A DNA stretch of 63,827 nt, taken from the NCBI RefSeq assembly GCF_001546455.1, contig NZ_KQ956805.1, positions 1 through 63,827 of the forward strand. Direction: 5' to 3'. This DNA is from Gardnerella vaginalis (GTDB lineage Bacteria > Actinomycetota > Actinomycetes > Actinomycetales > Bifidobacteriaceae). The notes below the pieces were generated by a model. That model was not told the origin of the DNA, made no database searches, and saw only the letters and a list, made by a program, of their open reading frames with translations. Shown here one piece after another: positions 58,108 to 63,827 of this stretch (positions within the stretch are counted from its first letter, which is position 1; each line of letters opens with the position of its first letter). The position numbers were made by a program, and so were the translations under genes.

Positions 58108-58292
58108 GTAAATTCTACATTATATAATGTGCATTATATATCAAAAATATAAAACTAGATATGTTTCCAAATACGTACTAGTATAAAAAACCTATGATAT
58201 GTTTACCAATACGAGGAAAACATTAAAAAAAGTCAATGATATGTTCGCGAAAACGAAAAAATGAACTTTTTATCCATAGTGTTGACTCCAGG
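58108..58292. other. AT-rich repeat-bearing spacer
   Basis: No gene was found. It contains three members of the 18-base repeat family and ends directly at the 221-bp direct repeat. Together with 58293-58601 this makes nearly 500 bases without a gene. Confidence 0.6.
58158..58255 (+). repeat. 18-base repeat family, members 2-4
   Basis: GATATGTTTCCAAATACG (58158-58175), GATATGTTTACCAATACG (58196-58213) and GATATGTTCGCGAAAACG (58238-58255), spaced 38 and 42 bases start to start. They look like iterons or recombinase/accessory-protein binding sites near attachment region 4. Confidence 0.8.
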
Positions 58293-58513
58293 CACGTCGA
58301 GACTGTCGTATTGATGTCAAAGGCTGATTAGGTGGGTGCATTTTTGCCCTTATGTAGCAAGGCTTAGCGAGGGCTATCGTTAAAAGGTTTAATGCGAAGT
58401 GGCTTTAAGCCGGGTTCTCGTGATTTTTGAGTGCAGTTTGGCTGTTTGAGGGAAGATGTCGACGCTCTAGGGTTGAGTGCACAGGATGTTAACGTTAAAA
58501 GGTGCACACACTT
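58293..58513 (+). repeat. 221-bp direct repeat, right copy (attachment-site region 4)
   Basis: A second copy of the last 13 methyltransferase codons (still reading HVETVVLMSKAD and a stop) plus about 180 downstream bases. Gapless match to 42763-42983. After CACACTT it continues into TGCACCC, forming a GGTGCA...TGCACC inverted repeat that the left copy lacks. Confidence 0.93.
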
Positions 58514-58535
58514 TGCACCCACCCTGTGAAGTGGG
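58491..58535 (+). repeat. Junction repeats, second occurrences
   Basis: 58491-58520 is identical over 30 bases to 59617-59646, and 58512-58535 is identical over 24 bases to 56605-56628. The two repeat types overlap here, so this point is a hybrid junction. Confidence 0.9.
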
Positions 58536-58601
58536 AAAATATAGCTCAAAAGGTAAAATGAAACCTGATTATTAGTATGTGCACGAGGAGGTGCTTAAGG
58601 A

Positions 58602-59195
58602 ATGGATAATAAGAAGTTTATCGCAGAGACGAAAGATGTTCGTTTAACGGTGAAACGTGCTGATACCTTTGGTGTGAGCTTTGTTAACTGTGAACAAGAT
58701 ATATTGAGGGTTGAGGAAGCGCAAAATGTTATAAGGCTTATTCAAACTAAAAAAGTCTCAGCTTCGAATTGGGTGAGGTGGCTTACTCAGGGTATGCCTG
58801 AAATTGTTGTGAGTTTGCCACATGATGTGGAAGTTTGTGAGGTTGAATCTGATTCTAATCAAGTGCTCATCACGGATATTGAGATTGGTAAGCTTTATGT
58901 AGAAGTGAACAATGGCAAGGTAGAAGTTGTTAATTTGAAGGCGGATGATGTCTTTCTTAAATGTTATAATGGGTTGGCTTCAGCAACAAACGTAGAAGTA
59001 ACTCATGTTTGTACGCTTGATACGTTAAATGGCATGAGTATTTTAGAAGGAACAATCACCAAGGATGCAAGCCTTGAAGTAGATTGTGAGAATGGTGTCA
59101 CCGAGGTTTCAGATAAGAAGAAGGTAAATTGTAAAAACGATGGATTTGCGCATTACATGGTGCACTGTCTTAATGGGAAAGCTATTGCAAAGTAG
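58602..59195 (+). CDS. Unrecognised beta-rich protein
   Basis: A 197-residue soluble protein with many alternating Val/Ile/Leu strands (VEVCEVESDSNQVLITDIEI, KLYVEVNNGKVEVVNLKADD). The pattern is like beta-helical DUF4097-type putative adhesins, but there is no signal peptide. An IRLIQTKKVSASNWVRWL segment precedes it. The function is unknown. GAGGAGGTG and AAGGA lie upstream of the ATG. With the next gene it is framed by the 30-bp repeats at 58491 and 59617. Confidence 0.65.
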   Translation: MDNKKFIAETKDVRLTVKRADTFGVSFVNCEQDILRVEEAQNVIRLIQTKKVSASNWVRWLTQGMPEIVVSLPHDVEVCEVESDSNQVLITDIEIGKLYVEVNNGKVEVVNLKADDVFLKCYNGLASATNVEVTHVCTLDTLNGMSILEGTITKDASLEVDCENGVTEVSDKKKVNCKNDGFAHYMVHCLNGKAIAK

Positions 59196-59286
59196 CAGAC
59201 ATATAGATCAAAAAAGAAGCAATAAAACTTGATATAAGTTGGAATTAGAGCGTATATAGACATACCGATAAAGGAGGAAGCCGTAT

Positions 59287-59571
59287 ATGCTCTATGTAAA
59301 ATTTGATGATTTCGAAGATGTTAGCGTCATGGGAAATGAGAAAGATCATGGAATGTTTATTCCGATTAAGGATGGGAATGTGTATGCTGAGTGCGAACGG
59401 TGCGGTGTAGTTGAAAGGATTACCTCACCATGCGAATTCATTGCTAGCACATTTAGGTCAAGAGTGAACTTCAATGAAGGTTATGAACTTTGCGAGAAGT
59501 GCTTGCAAGAGGTTGAGTTTGTTACTGTCGCTTTGAGAACTGGAAAATTACCTAATCGAGAATTGAAATGA
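59287..59571 (+). CDS. Small protein with two CxxC pairs
   Basis: A 94-residue protein with CERCG and, about 45 residues later, CEKC: a likely zinc-ribbon arrangement. The N-terminus (MLYVKFDDFEDVSVMGN) is acidic. AAAGGAGGAAG is a strong ribosome site, so it is probably expressed. No family was recognised. It may be co-transcribed with the gene 91 bases upstream. Confidence 0.65.
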   Translation: MLYVKFDDFEDVSVMGNEKDHGMFIPIKDGNVYAECERCGVVERITSPCEFIASTFRSRVNFNEGYELCEKCLQEVEFVTVALRTGKLPNRELK

Positions 59572-59616
59572 CTGAAAAGCAAAGCAGTGATAACCGTAGT
59601 AATACATGAAAAACTA

Positions 59617-59646
59617 AACGTTAAAAGGTGCACACACTTTGCACCC
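59617..59646 (+). repeat. 30-bp junction repeat, second copy
   Basis: Identical to 58491-58520, containing GGTGCA-CACACTT-TGCACC. The two copies bracket a 1.1-kb unit with two genes. Confidence 0.92.
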
Positions 59647-59678
59647 GGGCGGTAAATGATAATTTAGGGAGGCGTTTT

Positions 59679-61157
59679 ATGTCAGTAATTAAAATTGAAA
59701 ACCTCACTTTCTCATATTATGGATATGTAAAACCCATATTTAAAAATGTATCGTTTTCCTTTGATACAAACTGGAAAACGGGATTGATAGGAAGAAATGG
59801 AATCGGTAAATCAACTCTATTTAAGTTACTTTTAAATCAAGAAACTTATCAAGGTAAAATAAGCAAGGATGTTGAATTTATTAAATTTCCACCAAATATA
59901 AGCGATACTTCAAAATTAGGAATTGAGTTATATAAAGAACTAATATCAGATGATGAAGAATGGAAGTTATTTAGAGAACTCAGTTTGCTAAATGTAGATG
60001 AGAACCTTGTTTACAGAGAGTTTGAAACGCTTTCTAAAGGGGAACAAACAAAAATCCTTTTAGCTATTTTGTTTACAAGAGAAGATGGCTTTTTACTTAT
60101 TGATGAACCAACAAACCATTTAGATATGGACGGAAGAAAAATTGTAAGTGAATATCTGAAAAGTAAAAAAGGATTTTTGCTTATATCTCATGATAGAGAT
60201 TTTTTAGATGGTTGTATCAATCATGTTATTTCTATTAACAGGAATTCTATTGATGTCCAATCGGGAAATTTTACATCATGGTATGAAAACAAAGTGATGA
60301 AAGACCAATTTGAAATTAGTCAAAATGAGAGATTAAGAAAAGATATTAAACGATTAAAAGAGTCTGCAAGACAAAGTCAAATTTGGTCTGATAAAATTGA
60401 AAATACTAAAAATGGTGTAAAAGTATCAGGTGTAAAACCAGACAAAGGACATATAGGTCATCAATCAGCCAAGATGATGAAAAAATCTAAGAATTTGGAG
60501 AATAGACAAAACAAGGCAATAGAAGAAAAACAGAGTTTACTAAAAGATATCGAAATAAAGGAAAGCCTATTACTTCATCCGCTACATCATCACAAAAATC
60601 CCCTAATATCGGTTAGCAATTTATCAGCATACTATGGAGAAAGACAGATCCTAAGTAATGTAAGTTTTGAGATAAAGCAAGGCGACATAGTGGCTATATA
60701 TGGGGGTAATGGTAGCGGAAAATCAACCTTGATTAAAATTTTATTAGGTATAAATCACGAGTATACAGGTGAGATAAAATTAGCAGGTAATTTAAAAATC
60801 TCGTATATTCCTCAAGACACATCTAATTTAACAGGTAGTCTAAATGAATATATTCACAAGCAAGATGTTGATGAAACATTGTGTAAAACAATTCTAAGAA
60901 AATTAGATTTTTCAAGAGAATTATTTGAAATGGATATGAAGAATTATAGTGATGGACAAAAAAAGAAAGTTTTAATTGCTGTAAGTTTCTCAAGGCCAGC
61001 TCATTTATTTGTTTGGGACGAACCACTGAATTATATAGATGTAATATCAAGAATACAGATTGAGGAAATTATAAAAGAAGCAAAACCTACACTCATATTT
61101 GTGGAACACGATAAGCGATTTGTAGAAGATATCGCTAATAAAATAATACAATTTTAA
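59679..61157 (+). CDS. ABC-F protein, Lsa-like (possible lincosamide/streptogramin A/pleuromutilin resistance)
   Basis: A 492-residue ABC-F ATPase without membrane helices. Domain 1: Walker A GRNGIGKST, signature TLSKGEQTK, Walker B LLIDEPTNHLD. Domain 2: Walker A GGNGSGKST, signature YSDGQKKKV, Walker B LFVWDEPLNYID. The interdomain region (GVKPDKGHIGHQSAKMM, LHPLHHHKNPLISVSNLS) resembles Lsa-type proteins. These protect the ribosome from lincosamides, streptogramin A and pleuromutilins; the drug profile here is inferred. AGGGAGG fixes ATG 59679; the frame upstream to 59628 is not used. Firmicutes-like codon use. Confidence 0.85.
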   Translation: MSVIKIENLTFSYYGYVKPIFKNVSFSFDTNWKTGLIGRNGIGKSTLFKLLLNQETYQGKISKDVEFIKFPPNISDTSKLGIELYKELISDDEEWKLFRELSLLNVDENLVYREFETLSKGEQTKILLAILFTREDGFLLIDEPTNHLDMDGRKIVSEYLKSKKGFLLISHDRDFLDGCINHVISINRNSIDVQSGNFTSWYENKVMKDQFEISQNERLRKDIKRLKESARQSQIWSDKIENTKNGVKVSGVKPDKGHIGHQSAKMMKKSKNLENRQNKAIEEKQSLLKDIEIKESLLLHPLHHHKNPLISVSNLSAYYGERQILSNVSFEIKQGDIVAIYGGNGSGKSTLIKILLGINHEYTGEIKLAGNLKISYIPQDTSNLTGSLNEYIHKQDVDETLCKTILRKLDFSRELFEMDMKNYSDGQKKKVLIAVSFSRPAHLFVWDEPLNYIDVISRIQIEEIIKEAKPTLIFVEHDKRFVEDIANKIIQF

Positions 61158-61636
61158 GTAAAATCCAAATTCCAGTTTGTAGTGCCTTAGACTTTTATCA
61201 TCATACGACATTCCCCTTGTCAGCTTCTCTCCTGCAACGAACGTTAAGGCTCTTTTCTTGATGCATGGTTATCATCAGGGTAGTCTTGATACATGTGAGA
61301 TTGTCGTATTGATGTCAAAGGTCGAGGGGAAATAGTCGCGAAAGTCCAGTAATACTGCGGTTTTCAGGCAATCGGGCAAATTCAGCATCAGGCAGGACGA
61401 ACGCTTCTCGGTAACTTATCCAAGGGCAGATCAGGTCAAAAAGTGTGAGAGTTGAGTTGCCTTAATAGATGTCACTATGTTGAGTTGCCGAGTTAGATGT
61501 TGGGGTAGTTGTGGCTGTGAGATAGATATCTAATTCGGATAATAGTTTTCGGCAGGAAAGATCAGATGAAACTATAGTATATTCAAATAGGAAGGCCTAT
61601 GCGATAAATTCAGGTATTTTAGGAGAAAAGGAATAT
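61158..61636. other. Junction region with fifth attachment-like site
   Basis: No complete gene in about 480 bases. It contains the 61292-61321 site, a GC-richer stretch (61322-61440) that may be a gene fragment but was not identified, and two copies of TTGAGTTGCC with similar downstream bases, 31 bases apart (about 61452-61505). Confidence 0.5.
61292..61321 (+). repeat. Attachment-like site 5
   Basis: GAGATTGTCGTATTGATG and the next seven bases match the uracil methyltransferase 3' end (GAGACTGTC...) with a single mismatch in 25; the preceding bases match with one deletion. Confidence 0.85.
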
Positions 61637-62071
61637 ATGGATATTTGGGATACAATGTATGAAAAGGTAAAGGCACAATTTCATCCGGAGGAAGTTTCTC
61701 CATTCATTTACGCACATCATGTTGTATGTGCAATAGAAGCTGAAAACGGAGAAATTTTCACGGGTTTCTGCATTGAGAGCTGCAGTGGGGTTCTTAATTT
61801 GTGCGCAGAACGCGTGGCCGCTCTTAATATGTATGTGAATAGCGGACAGACGAAGGTGAAGCGCTTTATCGCATTCCGTGACAAGGCACCTTATGGCGCG
61901 GGAAGCGGTATGCCTTGTGGAGCGTGTAGAGAGTTCTTTTATCAATTGAATGAAGAAAATGAAAAAATGGAGATTATGGAGGACTTTGAACAGCGGAAGA
62001 CTGTTACATTGAAGGAGCTCCTGCCAAATTGGTGGGGCAAAGATAGATATGCTGAAGCGAAAGCAAAATGA
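61637..62071 (+). CDS. Cytidine/blasticidin-S deaminase-like protein
   Basis: A 144-residue zinc-dependent deaminase of the CDA fold. The zinc motifs are LNLCAERVAAL and GMPCGACREF, giving the catalytic glutamate and three cysteine ligands of the short CDA type. An AEAxNGEIFTG-like strand precedes them. The last 40 residues, with ELLPNWWGKD, follow the usual KELLP pattern. AGGAGAAAAGG precedes the ATG. The substrate is not certain: cytidine salvage or detoxification of a nucleoside drug are both possible. Confidence 0.87.
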   Translation: MDIWDTMYEKVKAQFHPEEVSPFIYAHHVVCAIEAENGEIFTGFCIESCSGVLNLCAERVAALNMYVNSGQTKVKRFIAFRDKAPYGAGSGMPCGACREFFYQLNEENEKMEIMEDFEQRKTVTLKELLPNWWGKDRYAEAKAK

Positions 62072-62142
62072 CCGTCCCGCTTGTATAGACAAATCAAGTC
62101 TCCCATACTGCCATCCCGGTTTCAAGCCTTCGCCATAATCTT

Positions 62143-62427
62143 ATGGATCGGGCAAGGAGAATGACGAGAGTGAATATTGAGCACCATCCGTGGATTGACA
62201 TGACGGATGAGGAGATGCTCAGAAGCTGTGGGCTTATACTTGAGGATCCGGAAACGAACAAAGAAGGTATCACACTTGCGGCAGTCTTACTCTTTGGTAC
62301 GGATAACCGTATCATGACCGTGTTGCCTCAGCATAAGGCAGACGCTATTTTCAGAGTGTTCAATGTTGATCATTATGATGTTCTGCATATTTGGGGCGCT
62401 AACTTCTTGTATTCAAGGAGAAGTTAG
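62143..62427 (+). pseudogene. Fragment of an AlbA_2/Schlafen-type regulator
   Basis: Residues IDMTDEEMLRSCGLILEDPE, GITLAAVLLFG and NVDHYDVL resemble the middle of putative transcriptional regulators with an AlbA_2 (Schlafen-like) domain. The beginning and end of the protein are absent, so this is a remnant. Confidence 0.6.
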
Positions 62428-62545
62428 AATAGATATATCTGGCTTGGCTATCGGTTTCCTATTTAGTCCCTATGAGCTTCCGATGATAGGAGTGACTGTG
62501 ATATCGTTTATTGAATTGATAAATTATAAGATTAAGGCAGTGTAG
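62420..62545 (+). pseudogene. C-terminal fragment of a small membrane protein
   Basis: After the previous fragment a frame reads IDISGLAIGFLFSPYELPM then a hydrophobic segment and KIKAV before the stop. It looks like the end of a membrane protein lacking its start. The two frames overlap slightly, showing a patchwork join. Confidence 0.4.
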
Positions 62546-62571
62546 ACAAATTTGAATTTCTGGAGGAGAAA

Positions 62572-63156
62572 ATGGTGGATGAATTAAGAAAAGAAATTGC
62601 AATTCAGCAGAAAAAAGGATTACCATTTATCATGGCATCGGTGATTATATGGCTTCTGATAGTACTTGTGTCAATTTTAGATATCAATATGGATATGAAA
62701 AATTTATTGGTATTTTGCTGTTCATGCCCATTATTACCGCTGGCTTGGCTCATTGGTAAACTTATAAAGGTGGATATCTTTTCAAAACAAAATCCACTTG
62801 GACAATTAGGCTTCATTTTCACCTTAAATCAAATGATTTATTTATTAATCGTTATGTGGGTGTTTAGTGCGGTTCCGGAAAAGATGATTATGGTGTATGC
62901 AATGGTCTTTGGCGCACATTTACTGCCGTATTCATGGTTGTATAAATCAAAGGGATATACAGTTGCTGCAATTTCCATTCCGATGATTTCCTTGATTTTA
63001 GGATGTGCATTAAACGGCACAACGGTTGCTGTTGTGGCATGTATTATTGAGATAGTATTTGCTTGTGTATTACATATGGAATTAAAGAAAATGGGAGATA
63101 ACTACAACAAATCCCAGTTTGTAGAGCTTAGCAAGGATCAAGTTTCTATGAAATAG
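62572..63156 (+). CDS. Polytopic membrane protein (DUF7010-like)
   Basis: A 194-residue integral membrane protein with about six helices, a basic/polar N-terminus (DELRKEIAIQQKKGLPFI) and a polar C-terminal tail. It resembles a Firmicutes family of unknown function (DUF7010-like, from memory). TGGAGGAGAAA is a strong ribosome site. It has its own terminator. Function unknown. Confidence 0.7.
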   Translation: MVDELRKEIAIQQKKGLPFIMASVIIWLLIVLVSILDINMDMKNLLVFCCSCPLLPLAWLIGKLIKVDIFSKQNPLGQLGFIFTLNQMIYLLIVMWVFSAVPEKMIMVYAMVFGAHLLPYSWLYKSKGYTVAAISIPMISLILGCALNGTTVAVVACIIEIVFACVLHMELKKMGDNYNKSQFVELSKDQVSMK

Positions 63157-63191
63157 AAATCTAAATCTAAATACGTTATGTGTAAATAATT

Positions 63192-63215
63192 AAGGCGGTA
63201 GTAATACCGTCTTTT
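63192..63215 (+). terminator. Intrinsic terminator after the membrane protein gene
   Basis: GGCGGTA, loop GTAA, TACCGTC (one G-T pair), then CTTTTTT. Confidence 0.85.
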
Positions 63216-63218
63216 TTG

Positions 63219-63491
63219 ATGTCTAAAAAGGTTTCAGAATTCAAGGCTAAAGTTTCAGAGTTCAAAGAAATAGCTTCATAGTTTAAGGGTAAGTTTTCGT
63301 TGTATACAACACGTGATGAAACTAGACCACTCAATTTCATGTGGGGATGTTATAAAATCCAGACTATTGAATTTTCTTTAGTCTATTCTTATGTTCAAAA
63401 ATCAACCTATAGAATAGATGGAGTTATCGCCGGCATCATAGTACTTGACCGTGCTATAAAAAGCGGTAATACAAAGGCAATGCGAAGGTAA
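63219..63491 (+). pseudogene. Small hypothetical gene broken by an amber stop
   Basis: ATG 63219 opens MSKKVSEFKAKVSEFKEIAS, then TAG at 63279-63281. The same frame continues with FKGKF and runs to 63491, so a gene of about 90 codons has one in-frame stop. Residues before and after the stop form a repeated pattern (KVSEFKA, KVSEFKE, FKGKF), which argues that both parts belong together. Family unknown. Confidence 0.5.
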
Positions 63492-63541
63492 CACGAACAC
63501 GAAAAACATGTATGGCAGCTGAGGGATCTTATTCATATAAA

Positions 63542-63564
63542 TTGTGTTGCAATATGCGACACAA
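63542..63564. promoter_or_regulatory. Candidate antitoxin operator
   Basis: TTGTGTTGC and GCGACACAA (8 of 9 pairs) around AATAT, 34 bases before the RelB/DinJ start; the placement fits an autoregulatory operator overlapping the promoter. Confidence 0.55.
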
Positions 63565-63597
63565 TAATTTATTATATGCGTATGGAGGTTGGTTTAT

Positions 63598-63827
63598 ATG
63601 GCAGTTACTAAGACAGCGAATGTGAATGTGAGAATACAAGAAAATATTAAGCAGCAGGCGGAGCAGATTCTGGAAACGATTGGAGTTCCTAGGGCTACGG
63701 CTATTGACATGTTTTACCGTCAAATCATTCTTAATAACGGTATTCCGTTTCCGCTTACTATTCCAAAGTCGCTTCCAGCACAAGATGATATGGACGAGAA
63801 AACGTTTAACGCGTTGATGGCTAAAGG
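63598..63827 (+). CDS. RelB/DinJ-family antitoxin, partial at the window edge
   Basis: The first 76 codons of an antitoxin with an N-terminal ribbon-helix-helix: TANVNVRIQENIKQQAEQIL, ETIGVPRATAIDMFYRQII, then NNGIPFPLTIP, a hallmark of DinJ-type antitoxins. It would neutralise a YafQ/RelE-type RNase expected just beyond the window. TATGGAGG is the ribosome site. No stop is reached within the window. Confidence 0.88.
   Translation, partial: MAVTKTANVNVRIQENIKQQAEQILETIGVPRATAIDMFYRQIILNNGIPFPLTIPKSLPAQDDMDEKTFNALMAK

Noticed and set aside
58158..58255. CRISPR array
   Set aside because: Only three 18-base imperfect repeats, spacers of about 20-24 bases, not exactly conserved and no cas genes; listed instead as an iteron-like repeat family.
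61619..62125. A 168-codon open frame antisense to the deaminase gene
   Set aside because: The plus-strand deaminase has clear catalytic motifs and a ribosome site; the antisense frame has neither.

Overview
The window looks like a chromosome segment of a low-GC member of the Bifidobacteriaceae, most likely Gardnerella. The first 42.8 kb has bifidobacterial/actinobacterial gene content: a fused aroK-aroB, WhiB, CarD, DUF3710 and DUF3159 proteins, a PdtaS-type kinase and LytR-CpsA-Psr proteins. Its base composition is far more AT-rich than Bifidobacterium proper. No rRNA, tRNA or CRISPR array was recognised. The genus assignment is inference from gene content and composition.

Core chromosome, 1-42.8 kb: shikimate genes (aroC, aroKB, aroQ) and pyrG; an oligopeptide ABC importer (oppA, oppB, oppC, fused oppDF); a PdtaS-like kinase next to a WhiB regulator; a two-ATPase-domain FtsK/EccC-like protein; an envelope cluster (two LCP ligases, a giant glycosyltransferase, a DUF5719 protein, a metallopeptidase-like protein that has lost its zinc motif); a HAD phosphatase and ComF; a two-component system; glgB; carD and miaA; a CDF metal exporter; an RNA methyltransferase with pheS-pheT; an orphan argR; exonuclease III; DUF3710 and DUF3159 proteins; and a TrmA/RlmD-family uracil methyltransferase.

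Accessory region, from 42.8 kb to the right edge: the 3' end of the uracil methyltransferase gene is an integration hotspot. A 221-bp segment starting in its last codons recurs at 58.3 kb (about 91% identical), and shorter versions of the 3'-end core occur at 56.77, 57.43 and 61.29 kb. These five sites divide the region into units. The first unit (about 14 kb, Firmicutes-like) has a large serine recombinase, a TnpW-like small protein, a lone HK97-type capsid protein and a D5/P4-type primase-helicase. It also holds remnants of type III and type I restriction systems interrupted by a macrolide-resistance mef-msr(D) operon with both leader peptides, and an AbiTii-domain protein. Two tiny units follow with one gene each (GNAT acetyltransferase; SAP-domain protein). 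Then come a unit with an Lsa-like ABC-F protein and two unknown genes, and a last stretch with a cytidine-deaminase-like protein, gene fragments, a membrane protein and the start of a RelB/DinJ antitoxin.

The most interesting proposal is that this is a stepwise-built, cassette-like array of small gene units bounded by methyltransferase-3'-end attachment sites. The capsid, primase and serine recombinase genes resemble a phage-satellite-like module. These are inferences; the repeats themselves are directly visible.
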